A program made the translations under genes and the position numbers. From Rhineura floridana (Eukaryota; Chordata; Lepidosauria; Squamata; Rhineuridae): a DNA stretch of 64,000 nt. Within the stretch, counting starts at the first letter, position 1, and each line of letters begins with the position of its first letter. The notes below the pieces were generated by a model. That model was not told the origin of the DNA, did no database searches, and saw nothing but the letters and a program-made list of their open reading frames with translations. The stretch spans positions 230,549,943-230,613,942 of the forward strand of contig NC_084482.1 in the NCBI RefSeq assembly GCF_030035675.1. Direction: 5' to 3'. Shown one piece after another: positions 45,248 to 57,430 of this stretch.

Positions 45248-45345
45248 TAGGAAGCTAGATTAACCCTTCCCCTTTAGTATGAAAGGAAAAATGCAGTTTG
45301 ACGGCTCATATAAGCTAAGCAGTGTGGACCTTTAAACCCTATCAT

Positions 45346-46120
45346 GATGAGAAAATCATCTCTCCAAAATGTATTCTCACAAATCAGGAGCCCAGAAATG
45401 AAAAGACAAGAAAGAACGAGAGGAAAATGAAAAAAGGGGTCAACAAAAGCTCTTTCAATTTGGATTAAGTGCGGCTTCAAACATTTTTATATTGAACTCA
45501 CCTACAGAATTGGAGCAAGAAGAAACTGTTGGAAACCTCATCCCCAAACAAGGAGCAGTTGATTTGGGTAATCATGCACAGTCCTTTGATGAAGGGGCAG
45601 ATGCAGAAAATGAAAATGGAAAACAGAAAGAAACAGACATACAGACGCATGTGGAAGTGAATTTGGAAGATGAGAGGCATAATCATAATGTAGGCCTTGA
45701 CATTGGATGTATCACAACCGAGTTTCCATCTCAAAAGGAAATAGAAAAGTATGTTACGAATGGTCACATCCCTCTGCCTAAAACATTCCCAAAAGACACC
45801 TGCAATCACGTGTTCCCAGAAAGCATACTGAAATTTCAAAGCACTAATGGAGAACTACATGTAAGAGACTGGCTTGTCTGGAGTCAACAGAAACAAGCTT
45901 TATATTGCTTTCCATGTCAATTATTTTGGCACAAGACAGTCAAGACTAGCACTTCTGCATCTAAGTCTGCACTGGTATCTGCTGAAGGCTGGGATTTTAA
46001 TGGGAAGTGACAGAAACTTTCCTACAGGATCCCAAAACATGAAAAAGGCAATAGTCACAGAGAATGTTACCTAGCTTGGCGAGAACTAGAAAGGCACCTG
46101 CTGTCTGAGACAGGAGTTGA
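45346..46120 (+). mobile_element. hAT transposase N-terminal remnant
   Basis: Plus-strand fragment resembling ZMYM/hAT proteins: LFQFGLSAASN-type head (about 45,450), an acidic stretch, then IPLPKTFPKDTCNHVFPESI, a TTF-type zinc-finger region with VRDWLVWSQQKQALYCFPCQ and LFW, and a region reading YRIPKHEKGNSHRECYLAWR near 46,023. The longest frame is 45,492-46,010, with a stop at 46,008 and frameshifts on both sides. The catalytic domain is missing; a Ty3 LTR follows at 46,125. A broken DNA transposon or domesticated-gene pseudogene. Confidence 0.7.
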
Positions 46121-46124
46121 CATC

Positions 46125-46688
46125 TGTGATGTCCCTGCTTATATTGTAAATATGGTAAGTGCTGGTTATATAGAAGACATATGTTAAGTGGAGTGAAAGA
46201 GGAGGGGGAGTACATGAGCAGCAGAATGCTGGATGATTGGCTGAGCGTTTGAATGGCTGGGAGTATAAATGGAAGAAGACAGTTGAATCAGGGTGGTGGT
46301 TGTGGTGGATGTTGGAGGTTGAGAGAGGTGTTTAGAGGTTGCTGTTGTTGAGAGTGAGTCGGAGTTCTGAGGCAATTAATGAGAAGTAACGTACATGTCA
46401 GAATATAGATGAAACCATACGCTTTTAAACAAAGTCTTAAATAATCTTGTTATTTCTAGTACTAAATAAATATTTCTTGGTTAAACAAAAGCCTGATTCC
46501 TTCAGCTGGGAAACACAAACCAGGGGGGGGTAGCAAGTAACCAAGGCTGAACAGTTGTATCAAATGGTGGCAGCGGCGGAGCAGAGGAAATTGTATCCAG
46601 TACCACAGAGGAAACCCAGGGCTGTACGCTTCAGAGTCAAGGGCTGCAGGGGTTTTTAGAAATTACCTGTACCCAGTGACACAAGGTA
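46125..46688 (+). mobile_element. Ty3-like LTR plus leader remnant
   Basis: LTR 46,125-46,562, very close to 18,692-19,133 ('tgatgtccctgcttatattg' ... 'ggctgaacagttgtatca'), followed by 'tggtggcagcggcgg' and leader sequence until about 46,688, where an L2 begins. No gag or pol. The closeness suggests both inserted at similar times, later than the 28,938 copy. Confidence 0.85.
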
Positions 46689-48361
46689 TCAGACCGCTTG
46701 GTCCTTGTTATTAATCTGGCTGCCGCGTTTTGCACGAGCTGTAGCTTCCAAACTGTCTTCAAAGGCAGCCCTACATAGAGCGCATTGCAGTAATCCAATT
46801 GTGAGGTTACCAGAGCATGAACAACTGATGTGAGGTCCTCCCTGCTCAGGTAGGGACGTAGCTGGGCTACCAACCGAAGTTGGTAGAACGCATTCCGTGC
46901 CACCGAGGCTACTTGAGCCTCAAGTGACAGGGAAGGATCTAAAAAAACTCCCAGACTATGAACCCGCTCCTTTAGGGGGAGTGTAACCCTGTCCAGGACA
47001 GGGTATATATCCACCATCTGATCAGAGAAACCACGCACCAACAGTGTCTCAGTCTTGTCTGGATTAAGCCTCAGTTTGTTAGCTCTCATCCAGTCCATTA
47101 TCGCAGCTAGGCAACGGTTCAGCACATTGACAGCCTCACCTGAAGGAGATGAAAAGGAGAAGTAGAGCTGTGTGTCATCAGCGTACTGATGGCAGCGCAC
47201 TCCAAAACTCCTGATGACCGCACCCAATGGCTTCATGTAGATGTTAAAAAGCATGGGAGACAGAACTGACCCCTGCGGGACTCCACATTGGAGAACCCAC
47301 GGTGTCCAGCAATGTTCCCCAAGCACTACCTTCTGGAGACGACCCGCCAAGTAGGAGCGGAACCACTGCCAAGCAGTATCTCCAACTCCCAACTCCGCGA
47401 GCCTCTCCAGAAGGATACCATGGTCGATGGTATCAAAAGCCGCTGAGAGATCAAGGAGAATCAACAGAGTTACACTCCCTCCGTCCCTCTCCCGACATAG
47501 GTCATCGTACAGGGCGACCAAGGCTGTTTCGGTGCTGAAACCGGGCCTAAAACCCGATTGAAATGGATCTAGATAATCGGTTTCATCCAATAGCGCCTGG
47601 AGCTGGCCAGCAACCACTCGTTCCAAGATCTTGCCCAGGAATGGAACATTCGCTACTGGTCTGTAGCTGTTGAAATTTTCTGGGTCCAAGGAAGGTTTTT
47701 TCAGAAGTGGTTTCACTGCTGCCTCTTTCAGACAGCCAGGAACCACTCCCTCTTGTAAAGAGGCGTTAATCACTTCCCTGGCCCAACCAGCTGTTCCATG
47801 CCTGCTGGTTTTTATTAGCCAAGAGGGGCAAGGATCTAGTACCGAAGTGGTTGCACGCACCTGTCCAAGCACCTTGTCCACATCCTCGAGCTGAACCAAC
47901 TGGAACTCATCCAATAAAACATGACAAGACTGTGCTCCGGACACCTCATTTGGATCAACTGCTATAAACTGGGAGTCTAAGTCCCGGCAGATGCATAAGA
48001 TCTTATTGTGGAAGTGCCCAGCAAACTCATTACAGCGGGCCACCAATGACTCAACCATGTCCTGAGGGCCAGAATGAAGTAGCCCTCGGACAACCCTGCA
48101 GAGCTCCGCTGGGCGGCAAAGAGATGACTTAATAGTGGCAGCAAAATGTTGTCTTTTCGCCACCCTCACCGCTCCTACATACAGCTTAGTAGAAGCACAA
48201 ATCAGCGCATAGTTGCATTCGTCAGGAGTTCGTCTCCATCTCCGCTCAAGCCGTCTCCTATCTTGTTTCATCGCTCTCAGCTCTGGAGTATACCAAGGAG
48301 ATGTATGAGCTCTGCAAAGGAGAGGGCGCGCAGGAGCCATCGTGTCAACAGCCCGGGTCAT
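46637..48361 (-). CDS. L2 ORF2 reverse transcriptase part, open
   Basis: A 574-codon open frame. Order: spacer (MTRAVDTMAPARPLLCRAHT), pre-RT block VKPLLKKPSLDPENFNSYRP, LGKILERVVAGQLQ, GFSTETALVALYDDL, motif [34 protein letters not shown], catalytic YADDTQLYF, then the L2 C-terminal LDYCNALYVGLPLKTVWKLQ. The final 16 or so codons are Ty3 leader. In an active L2 this enzyme performs target-primed reverse transcription; here the endonuclease is split off by an insertion and the 3' end is lost, so the copy is dead despite its open RT. Confidence 0.85.
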   Translation of the reverse strand: MTRAVDTMAPARPLLCRAHTSPWYTPELRAMKQDRRRLERRWRRTPDECNYALICASTKLYVGAVRVAKRQHFAATIKSSLCRPAELCRVVRGLLHSGPQDMVESLVARCNEFAGHFHNKILCICRDLDSQFIAVDPNEVSGAQSCHVLLDEFQLVQLEDVDKVLGQVRATTSVLDPCPSWLIKTSRHGTAGWAREVINASLQEGVVPGCLKEAAVKPLLKKPSLDPENFNSYRPVANVPFLGKILERVVAGQLQALLDETDYLDPFQSGFRPGFSTETALVALYDDLCRERDGGSVTLLILLDLSAAFDTIDHGILLERLAELGVGDTAWQWFRSYLAGRLQKVVLGEHCWTPWVLQCGVPQGSVLSPMLFNIYMKPLGAVIRSFGVRCHQYADDTQLYFSFSSPSGEAVNVLNRCLAAIMDWMRANKLRLNPDKTETLLVRGFSDQMVDIYPVLDRVTLPLKERVHSLGVFLDPSLSLEAQVASVARNAFYQLRLVAQLRPYLSREDLTSVVHALVTSQLDYCNALYVGLPLKTVWKLQLVQNAAARLITRTKRSDTLCHWVQVISKNPCSP

Positions 48362-49150
48362 CTCCGCATTCCACAGTTCGACCAGGGCTTTGACAGGAGC
48401 GCCAGTCTTATCAGCCGGAAAATCCCCCAGAGCCCTTTGAAAACCTTCAGGTGGCTATTGAAATTATTGGACCTAACAGATTCTGATGAGATGGATTAAT
48501 CGAAATGTTTATTTGGACTATGGTTATGACAATAAGATTATTATAATTATTAACGAGATGGATTAATTGACATGTTTATTTGGAGAAAAATTGATAGATA
48601 TATTTCTTAAAGAATTGAAACCTCTCTTTGACTTTTTGTGGAAAGAATAAAGTAATGTTTATGAGATTTGATGATTAATTAAGATAACTACTGGAGGAAA
48701 GTGATTTTATAATATGATTTAAGAGACAGGATTGTTATATATTGTAGACCTATAACTGATTTGATATGTGACAAATGGGAAGTCAACATTTTATTTTGTT
48801 TTGTTTAATCATTTTTGTTTTGTTTTGTTTTTTGTCTTTGAATGTTTTATGATTTTGTTTTCTATGTTTTATGAAAATTTGAATAAAAATTATTGTAAAA
48901 AAAAAAAAAAAAGAAAACCTTCAGGATTCATTAGTCTCCGGGGGCGGACCAATTTAGTAGGTCCCCCACCCTTGCAGAGGAGAGAAGCCACTGTGAGTCT
49001 AAACTTCAGCAAGCGGTGATCTGTCCATGACAAAGGGAGAGATGTAAAACTCCCCACATCCAGATCACCATCTCCATGTCCAGTAGCAAAGATAAGATCT
49101 AGAGTATGCCCCGACACATGTGTTGGGCCACTAACATATTGGAACAGCCC
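46689..49150 (-). mobile_element. L2 LINE, long 5'-truncated copy with open RT
   Basis: Minus-strand L2 in two parts around an L1-like insertion (48,452-48,912). 48,926-49,150 encodes the end of the endonuclease (HTLDLIFATGHGDGDLDV, SWTDHRLLKFRL); 46,689-48,438 encodes the spacer and RT. It lacks the far C-terminus and 3' UTR, ending at the Ty3 leader. Relatives of the same subfamily lie at 21,841 and 8,232. Confidence 0.9.
48452..48912 (+). mobile_element. L1-like element, 5'-truncated 3' UTR copy
   Basis: Same family as 928-3,680. It has 'gatggattaattgacatgtt', 'ctttgactttttgtggaaag' and 'gaaaatttgaataaaaatta' before an A-run. Target duplication 'gaaaaccttcagg' at 48,439-48,451 and 48,913-48,925. 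Inserted in the L2. No coding sequence. Confidence 0.85.
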
Positions 49151-49984
49151 CAATTCTTTTCATGAAGAATACTTCCTTACCAGTGAATGGGGAGGGTGGG
49201 TCACCCTCCAAAGGGCTGTGCCACCATGTGGGCGTCATCCTGCCCAGAGGGTGCTCAGATCTCAGCACTGGCCTTTCAGTCTTCTGGGTCATGTTTGGGC
49301 CACATGTTGAAGGTCACTGAGGGGGCACCTCTCTTGTTTCCAAAGGGAAACAGCCAACAGAGCTCTGTGCCCAATGCCAGCTGGGTATCACAACAGGGAC
49401 CACACCCGGCACAGCCAGACTTCAGCAGGCTACACTCTTACACATATAGAGTTTGTCCTCTTGAGTCTTCCTCTCACTCGCTTCCCCTTTTCCGTATTCA
49501 GAGTTGAGTCTCAAGGACTCCTCTCCTGTTGAAGCTGGTCAGGGTTGGATTAAGTGTCAGTTTGCACTGAAGGTGCCCACAGATGAGACCAAATCATGTG
49601 GGGTGTGGCATGTATGGGCCCTGTGCCCCTAACCTTCACTCCCAAACCTAAATCCTGCAACAATAACAAGGAAACAAAAAAAAGGAAACCCACATTGTGC
49701 TTCAAAGACTTTGCTCTTTTTTGCAAAACTTTTTCTGCTTCAAAGAATTTTGCTTTTTCAGACATGGCATGTGACTGAAAAGGCATGCACACACACACTC
49801 ATGTGTTGCTTTTCCTAGGGTCAAATAATCAACCTGAGCCTTGAAAAGCACATAGAGGTAAAAGAGGAAGTACAAAACATTCTAGAAGAAGGTTGATTGC
49901 TGTGACACAACTTGGGTTACAAAAGCATCACCTTATAGAAACGTTGAGGGGGAGGGGAGAAAGGTAAGGAAAAAAGTTACTTCT
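49151..49984. other. No gene seen
   Basis: Unassigned sequence. Short frames on both strands lack domain features. A simple A-rich patch lies at 49,660-49,690. Confidence 0.4.
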
Positions 49985-50830
49985 TCTCAACTTGGGGGTT
50001 TGCCGTTTTTCCATTTCTGAAATGGGGAGTCCACATTTGTGACTCCTCCACAGAACATCCACAGGAGAATCGCTCAGGGATTTCTTGATATTGTTGGCCT
50101 GTCATTTCCTGTATTAAATCTAAAGTTCTTTTCTAAAAGGGTTTTACTTTGGCACAACTCCAGAAAACACGTACTACGAAGTCTGCGTTAATTCTTCTAC
50201 ATCTCCAACAGGACAAATTTTGATAAAATGTTTTGCTTAACCTGTGTGGTATTAAGTACCATTCATCAATTGTTCTAAAGATGTTTTCTTTCAGATTGGG
50301 ACTTGATAATGTGATTGGGATGTTCATAAATAACCAAGTCCGCTCCTCTCCTAACACGGATAAATGAAATTTCTCTAGATCTGCACTCCATTTCCTTTTG
50401 TACGTGTCGTTGGGTGTAATTGTTGTATTTTCACTAAGGAGAGAATCTGATATATTTTACCAATAGCTGTCCTTTTCTCTGGCTAAAGTAAGAAAATTTC
50501 AAAAATGGTAGATGAACGTGGAACTCTGTATTTTGTCTTGATCTGCTCTGCTATGTGTTTTACTTGTAAAAATGGAAAAAAACTGAGGTCTCTCATTATT
50601 CAAAATTGCAACCATGTTTTCATAGGAAGTGATAGATCCTTGTTTAAACCAGTTGCTTCAGTAAAGCATTTTTCCCCCATAGGTGATGAGTGATTCTTTC
50701 TTGTACTTGATTATTTACAAATTTATTTCTCAAAATTGAGATCAAAGGGGAGAAACCAGGAGGTAACTTTTGTACACCGTTGAGCCATACTTTAAATATT
50801 GTGTTTGTAGATGTGAGGAAATGTTACTTG
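49985..50830 (-). mobile_element. L1 LINE ORF2 C-terminal fragment
   Basis: The minus strand reads NLKENIFRTIDEWYLIPHRL, SKTFYQNLSCWRCRRINADF and VRVFWSCAKVKPF. This is the C-terminal cysteine region of L1 ORF2 (WYLTPxKL ... CWRC ... FWxC). Multiple stops, ancient. No RT core or endonuclease remains. Confidence 0.65.
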
Positions 50831-50865
50831 CTGATCATTGTTTTTGGCTTAAACCATAATATTGC

Positions 50866-51745
50866 CTATAGTTTTTTACCATATAGTTCTTGCTCAGCTT
50901 TTAATAATGTATTCACTAACAGATTATGAGAACTCTGAGAGAAAACAGTCCAAAAGGGCTCTGGGATTTTTCCTAGCCACCAAATTAGCTGCCACCAAAT
51001 TCCTATTGCCACCCTTTTTTCTAGAGGGAAGGCTGTCCTCATTGACGTATTATGGCGCTGCAGGCGACGCTTGAGAAAATCAGCAATTTTGAACAGGGTG
51101 GCTCTACTCATATGGAAATTCCTAATCCAATGTTCATCCTCCCACACAGCCATCACAAAGTTTTCCCACCATCCAGAGTCTGCTGGGTATACCCCCCAAC
51201 ATCTTTCCACACAGTCAAGCTGAAGTGATTTCAGGGCAACAAGCACTGAGGGGACAGTATTCCTTGGGCACTTTTGTATTTGCCTCATGGTGGCATGTCT
51301 CCTCAAGAAATGTTTCCTCACATAAATGAGAATCTGATGTCTCCCTTTCTCCCCTGCCACTGCCTCCTCCGGTAGAGTAATATCTTTTGGCCTGTTCTTT
51401 TAAACACAATAATCATAGCCTGAAGATAAAGTTGAATCATTTGAATGAGAACCATACACTCAATTTCTAAGCACAACCACAATGCACTACCAGTATATCG
51501 GAATACACTGAGGCAATTTTAAAAAATGAAGGAAATACACTGTGCATGTGGTGCTATCTGAGGAGAGGAATGGGAACGAGGCTCTGTTCATTCCACAAAT
51601 GCTGCTGTATCAGCTGAAAAAGTACTGTTCCTCATCGCAAGAGGTACTGCAGTGTAAAAGGGATTTTAGAATTCGGGACAGAAGCACTACCTTTTTAATC
51701 CGTTAAAACAGCACGATTAGCCCCCTGTGTGAAAGCAGCCTCTGT
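50866..51745 (-). mobile_element. Harbinger (PIF) transposase N-terminal fragment
   Basis: Minus frame 50,866-51,360 contains SGWWENFVMAVWEDEHWIRN, FHMSRATLFKIADFLKRRLQ and MRTAFPLEKRVAIGIWW, the N-terminal and helix-turn-helix region of HARBI1-like transposases (MSRATF... RPAIPVEKRVAIALW). The DDE catalytic part is missing. Up to about 51,745 lies the 5' non-coding part with 'ggctgctttcacacaggggg', a plausible terminal repeat. A decayed DNA transposon rather than a host gene. Confidence 0.7.
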
Positions 51746-51849
51746 CTCTGCAAAGGAAAAACTGACAGGCCACCAAGACAGCAGGTGAAGGGAAGTGCAA
51801 CAGTCTGTGTTTAAGCTAAGAGAAGAAGATTGTCGGGGGTCTGAGACTC

Positions 51850-52771
<922 letters not shown>

Positions 52772-53059
52772 CTAGGAGCTCTGTTGATATCAGAATTTAA
52801 CTGTCAGAGCTCAAGGCCTTGTACGGAGTTATTTTAGCAGTAGGTGCTTGGTCACAGGTTGTGAAAAGAGACACAGAGAGAGAGAGAGATGTAACAAAAA
52901 TCTGCTCTCTTGTTCCTCCATTTAAGGTGAACAGCCCAGTACGTATGCACAGCTGGAATCTACAAACATAGGATGGATCCTGTCTGAGACGAACATGACC
53001 CTTTCAGCTGCCCATAGGGCAGCTTGCATCCCCTCCCTCCCAAAATGTTAGCCCCCTGT

Positions 53060-54292
53060 TATATGCAACAAGATGAAGAACCAGAAATTTTTAGAATGTG
53101 AGGTTAAAGCTGCTCTTAAAATACTTGGAAGAAACAAATCACCAGGAATAGACGGCATACCAATAGAGTTGCTACAAGCTACTGAGACTGAATCTGTCCA
53201 AATTTTGACAAAAATCTGTCAAGAAGTATGGAAAAGAAAACAATGTCCCACAGACCAGAAGAGTTCAATATACATCTTAACTCCAAAGAAAGGGGATCCC
53301 AGGAAATGCAGTAATTTTCAAACTATTGCCTTATTATCCCATGCAAGTAAAGTAATGTTCAAGGTTCTACAACAAAGGCTCTTACCATATATGGAGTGAG
53401 AAGGGCCAGATGTCCAAGTTGGATTTAGAAACGGAAGACGCACCAGAGATCATATTGCAAACATACGTTGGATAATGGAACAGACCAAGGAATTTCAGAG
53501 GGAAATCACCCTGTGCTTTATAGATTATAGCAAAGCCTTTGATTCTGTAGATCATGAAGAACTATGGAATGCTTTAAAAGAAATGGGGGTGCCACAGCAT
53601 CTGATTGTCCTGATGCGCAACTTATACTCTGAACCAGAGGCTACTGTAAGGACAGAATATGGAGAAATGGATTGGTTCCCCATCGGAAAGGGTGTGAGAC
53701 AGGGGTGCATTTTATCACCCTACTTGTTCAATCTATATGTTGAACATATCATACAGAAAGCGGGATTGGACCAAGATGAAGGAGGTGTAAAAATAGGAGG
53801 GAGAAATATGAATCATTTAAGATATGCGGATGATACCATTCTACTAGTAGAAACCAATAATGATTTGAAATGAATGCTGATGAAAATTAAAGAGGAAAGC
53901 ACAAAAGCAGGACTACAGCTGAAAGTCAAGAAGCCGAAAGTAATGACAACATAAGATTTAAAAACTTTAAAGTTGGCAACGAGGACACTGAAAACATCCA
54001 GGATTATCAATACCTGGGCACAGTCATTAACCAAAATGGAGACAATAGTCAAGAAATCAGAAGGCTAGGACTGGGGAGAGCAGCTATGAGAGAACTAGAA
54101 AAGCTCCTCAAATGCAAAGATGTGTCACTGAAGTCAGGATCATTCAGACCATGGTATTCCTGATCTCTATGTACGGATGTGAAAGTTGGACAGTGAAAAG
54201 AAAAATCCACTCATTTGAAATGTGGTGTTGGAGTAGAGATTTACGGGTACCATGGACCGTGAAAAAGGCCAATAATTGGGTGTTAGAATAAA
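53060..54292 (+). mobile_element. RTE (BovB-type) LINE reverse transcriptase fragment
   Basis: Plus strand, two long frames: 53,073-53,399 (ILGRNKSPGIDGIPIELLQA, CSNFQTIALLSHASKVMFKV) and 53,475-53,873 (FIDYSKAFDSVDHEELWNAL, IGKGVRQGCILSPYLFNLYV, LRYADDTILLVE). Decayed C-terminal sequence follows (YLGTVINQNGDNSQEIRRLG). All RT motifs are visible, with stops at 53,397-53,399 and 53,871-53,873. Endonuclease and 3' end are missing; a CR1 begins at 54,298. Confidence 0.88.
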
Positions 54293-54509
54293 TTACATAA
54301 GAACATAAGAACATAAGAAGAGCCTTCTGGATCAGGCCAGTGGCCCATCTAGTCCAGCATCCTGTTCTCACAGTGGCCAACCAGGTGCCTGGGGGAAGCC
54401 CGCAAGCAGGACCCGAGTGCAAGAACACTCTCCCCTCCTGAGGCTTCCGGCAACTGGTTTTCAGAAGCATGCTGCCTCTGACTAGGGTGGCAGAGCACAG
54501 CCATCATGG

Positions 54510-57200
54510 CTAGTAGCCATTGATAGCCCTGTCCTCCATGAATTTGTCTAATCTTCTTTTAAAGCCATCCAAGCTGGTGGCCATTACTGCATCTTGTGGG
54601 AGCAAATTCCATAGTTTAACTATGCGCTGAGTAAAGAAGTACTTCCTTTTGTCTGTCCTGAATCTTCCAACATTCAGCTTCTTTGAATGTCCACGAGTTC
54701 TAGTATTATGAGAGAGGGAGAAGAACTTTTCTCTATCCACTTTCTCAATGCCATGCATAATTTTATACACTTCTATCATGTCTCCTCTGACCCGCCTTTT
54801 CTCTAAACTAAAAAGCCCCAAATGCTGCAACCTTTCCTTGTAAGGGAGTCGCTCCATCCCCTTGATCATTCTGGTTGCCCTCTTCTGAACCTTTTCCAAC
54901 TCTAGAATATCCTTTTTGAGATGAGGCGACAAGAACTGTACACAGTATTCCAAATACGGCCGCACCATAGATTTATACAACGGCATTATGATATCGGCTG
55001 TTTTATTTTCAATACCTTTCCTAATTATCGCTAGCATGGAATTTGCCTTTTTCACAGCTGCCGCACACTGGGTCGACATTTTCATCGTGCTGTCCACTAC
55101 AACCCGAGGTCTCTCTCCTGGTCGGTCACCGCCAGTTCAGACCCCATGAGCGTATATGTGAAATTCAGATTTTTTGCTCCAATATGCATAATTTTACACT
55201 TGTTTATATTGAATTGCATTTGCCATTTTTCCGCCCATTCACTCAGTTTGGAGAGGTCTTTTTGGAGCTCTTCGCAATCCCTTTTTGTTTTAACAACCCT
55301 GAACAATTTAGTGTCGTCAGCAAACTTGGCCACTTCACTGCTCACTCCTAATTCTAGGTCATTAATGAACAAGTTGAAAAGTACAGGTCCCAATACCGAT
55401 CCTTGAGGGACTCCACTTTCTACAGCCCTCCATTGGGAGAACTGTCCGTTTATTCCTACTCTCTGCTTTCTGCTTCTTAACCAATTCCTTATCCACAAGA
55501 GGACCTCTCCTCTGATTCCATGACTGCTAAGCTTCCTCAGAAGCCTTTGCTGAGGTACCTTGTCAAACGCTTTTTGAAAGTCTAAGTACACTATGTCCAC
55601 TGGATCACCTCTATCTATATGCTTGTTGACACTCTCAAAGAATTCTAATAGGTTACTGAGACAGGACTTTCCCTTGCAGAAGCCATGCTGGCTCTGCTTC
55701 AGCAAGGCTTGTTCTTCTATGTGCTTAGTTAATCTAGCTTTAATCATACTTTCTACCAGTTTTCCAGGGACAGAAGTTAAGCTAACTGGCCTGTAATTTC
55801 CAGGATCCCCTCTGGATCCCTTTTTGAAGATTGGCGTTACATTGGCCACTTTCCAGTCCTCAGGCACGGAGGAGGACCCGAGGGACAAGTTACGCATTTT
55901 AGTTAGCAGAACAGCAATTTCACCTTTGAGTTCTTTGAGAACTCTCGGGTGGATGCCATCCGGGCCCGGTGATATGTCAGTTTTTATATTGTCCATTAAG
56001 CCTAGAACTTCCTCTCTCGTTACCACTATTTGTCTCAGTTCCTCAGAATCCCTTCCTGCAAATGTTAGTTCAGGTTCAGGGATCTGCCCTATATCTTCCA
56101 CTGTGAAGACAGATGCAAAGAATTCATTTAGCTTCTCTGCAATCTCCTTATCGTTCTTTAGTACACCTTTGACTCCCTTATCATCCAAGGGTCCAATTGT
56201 CTCCCTAGATGGTCTCCTGCTTTGAATGTATTTATAGAATTTTTTGTTGTTGGTTTTTATGTTCTTAGCAATGTGCTCCTCAAATTCTTTTTTAGCATCC
56301 CTTATTGTCTTCTTGCATTTCTTTTGCCAGAGTTTGTGTTCTTCATGCTGGCATCTTCTTGGCCCTGGCGGTACCTTTTCTGATCTGCGGTATGCACTCC
56401 AGTTGAGCTTCTAATAGAGTGTTTTTAAACAACTTCCAAGCATTTTCGAGTGATGTGACCCTCTGGACTTTGTTTTTCAGCTTTCTTTTTACCAATCCCC
56501 TCATTTTTGTGAAGTTTCCTCTTTTGAAGTCAAATGTGACCGTGTTGGATTTTCTTGGCAATTGGCCAGTTACATGTATGTTTAATTTAATAGCACTGTG
56601 CTCACTGCGCCCAATCGGTTCAACAACACTTACATCTCGCACCAGGTCCCGGTCCCTACTGAGGATTAAGTCCAGGGTTGCCGTCCCTCTGGTCGGTTCC
56701 ATGACCAACTGATCTAGGGCATAGTCATTTAGAATATCTAGAAACTTTGCTTCTTTGTCATGACTGGAACACATATGCAGCCAGTCTATGTCCGGGTAGT
56801 TGAAGTCACCCATTACTACCACATTTCCTAGTTTGGATGCTTCCTCAGTTTCATATCTCATCTCAAGGTCTCCCTGAGCATTTTGATCAGGGGGACGATA
56901 GATCGTTCCCAGTATTAAATCCCTCCTGGGGCATGGTATCACCACCCACAACGATTCTGTGGAGGAATCCACCTCTTTTGGGGTTTCAAGCTTGCTGGAT
57001 TCAACGCCTTCTTTCACGTATAGAGCGACTCCGCCACCAATACGTCCTTCCCTGTGCTTCTGATATAGTTTATATCCAGGGATAACCGTATCCCACTGGT
57101 TTTCTCCATTCCACCAGGTCTCCGTTATGCTCACTATATCAATGCTCTCCTCTAACCAAGCACTCCAGTTCTCCCATCTTGGTTCGGAGGCTCCTAGCAT
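54510..57200 (-). pseudogene. CR1 ORF2 (endonuclease-RT), broken into three frames
   Basis: 56,343-57,200: endonuclease (SITETWWNGENQWDTVIPGY, MGDFNYPDIDW, GRSEHSAIKLNI). 55,097-56,188: RT (SPGPDGIHPRVLKELK, YLDFQKAFDKVPQ, FADDTKLF). 54,510-55,097: C-terminal domain ending FMEDRAINGY. The His of motif A's usual DKVPH is Gln here. The breaks are those given for the whole element, so ORF2 cannot be made as one protein. Confidence 0.88.
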
Positions 57201-57430
57201 TAGCGTACAGGCACTTGTAAGCAGTGTCTCTCTTCAAGTGTCTTTGGCACTTGTGGTTAGGCCTGTGGTAATTTTGCTCTTCTGAATTTATATCCTGTGC
57301 CCCTGCTCTCACAATGCCTACTTCTAGGCCTACCCCTTTTAAAATCTCATCATTTCTTTGGTTTTTATCTCAGGGGGGAGGTTTATTCCGAACCGGACCT
57401 TTCTCAGCTCCTGTCGGGTTCCCCCCTCAG

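Larger units (their letters stand above)
32987..45345 (-). mobile_element. Class I (gamma/epsilon-like) endogenous retrovirus, broken
   Basis: Minus-strand provirus fossil with gag, protease, RT, RNase H, integrase, env and a 3' LTR. The 5' LTR and primer site are absent: it meets a hAT remnant at about 45,345. A 3.3-kb CR1 is inserted in env. Class I placement rests on the CWIC motif in the surface unit, a CX6CC motif in the transmembrane subunit and the YIDD-type RT. It is broken by several changes besides the insertion. Age is hard to judge with one LTR; several long readable stretches suggest moderate age, and the CR1 within is young. Confidence 0.9.

Noticed and set aside
50866-51360. 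Possible domesticated HARBI1-like host gene
   Set aside because: Catalytic domain missing, frame runs into decayed sequence, and a terminal-repeat-like end lies nearby; a broken transposon is simpler.
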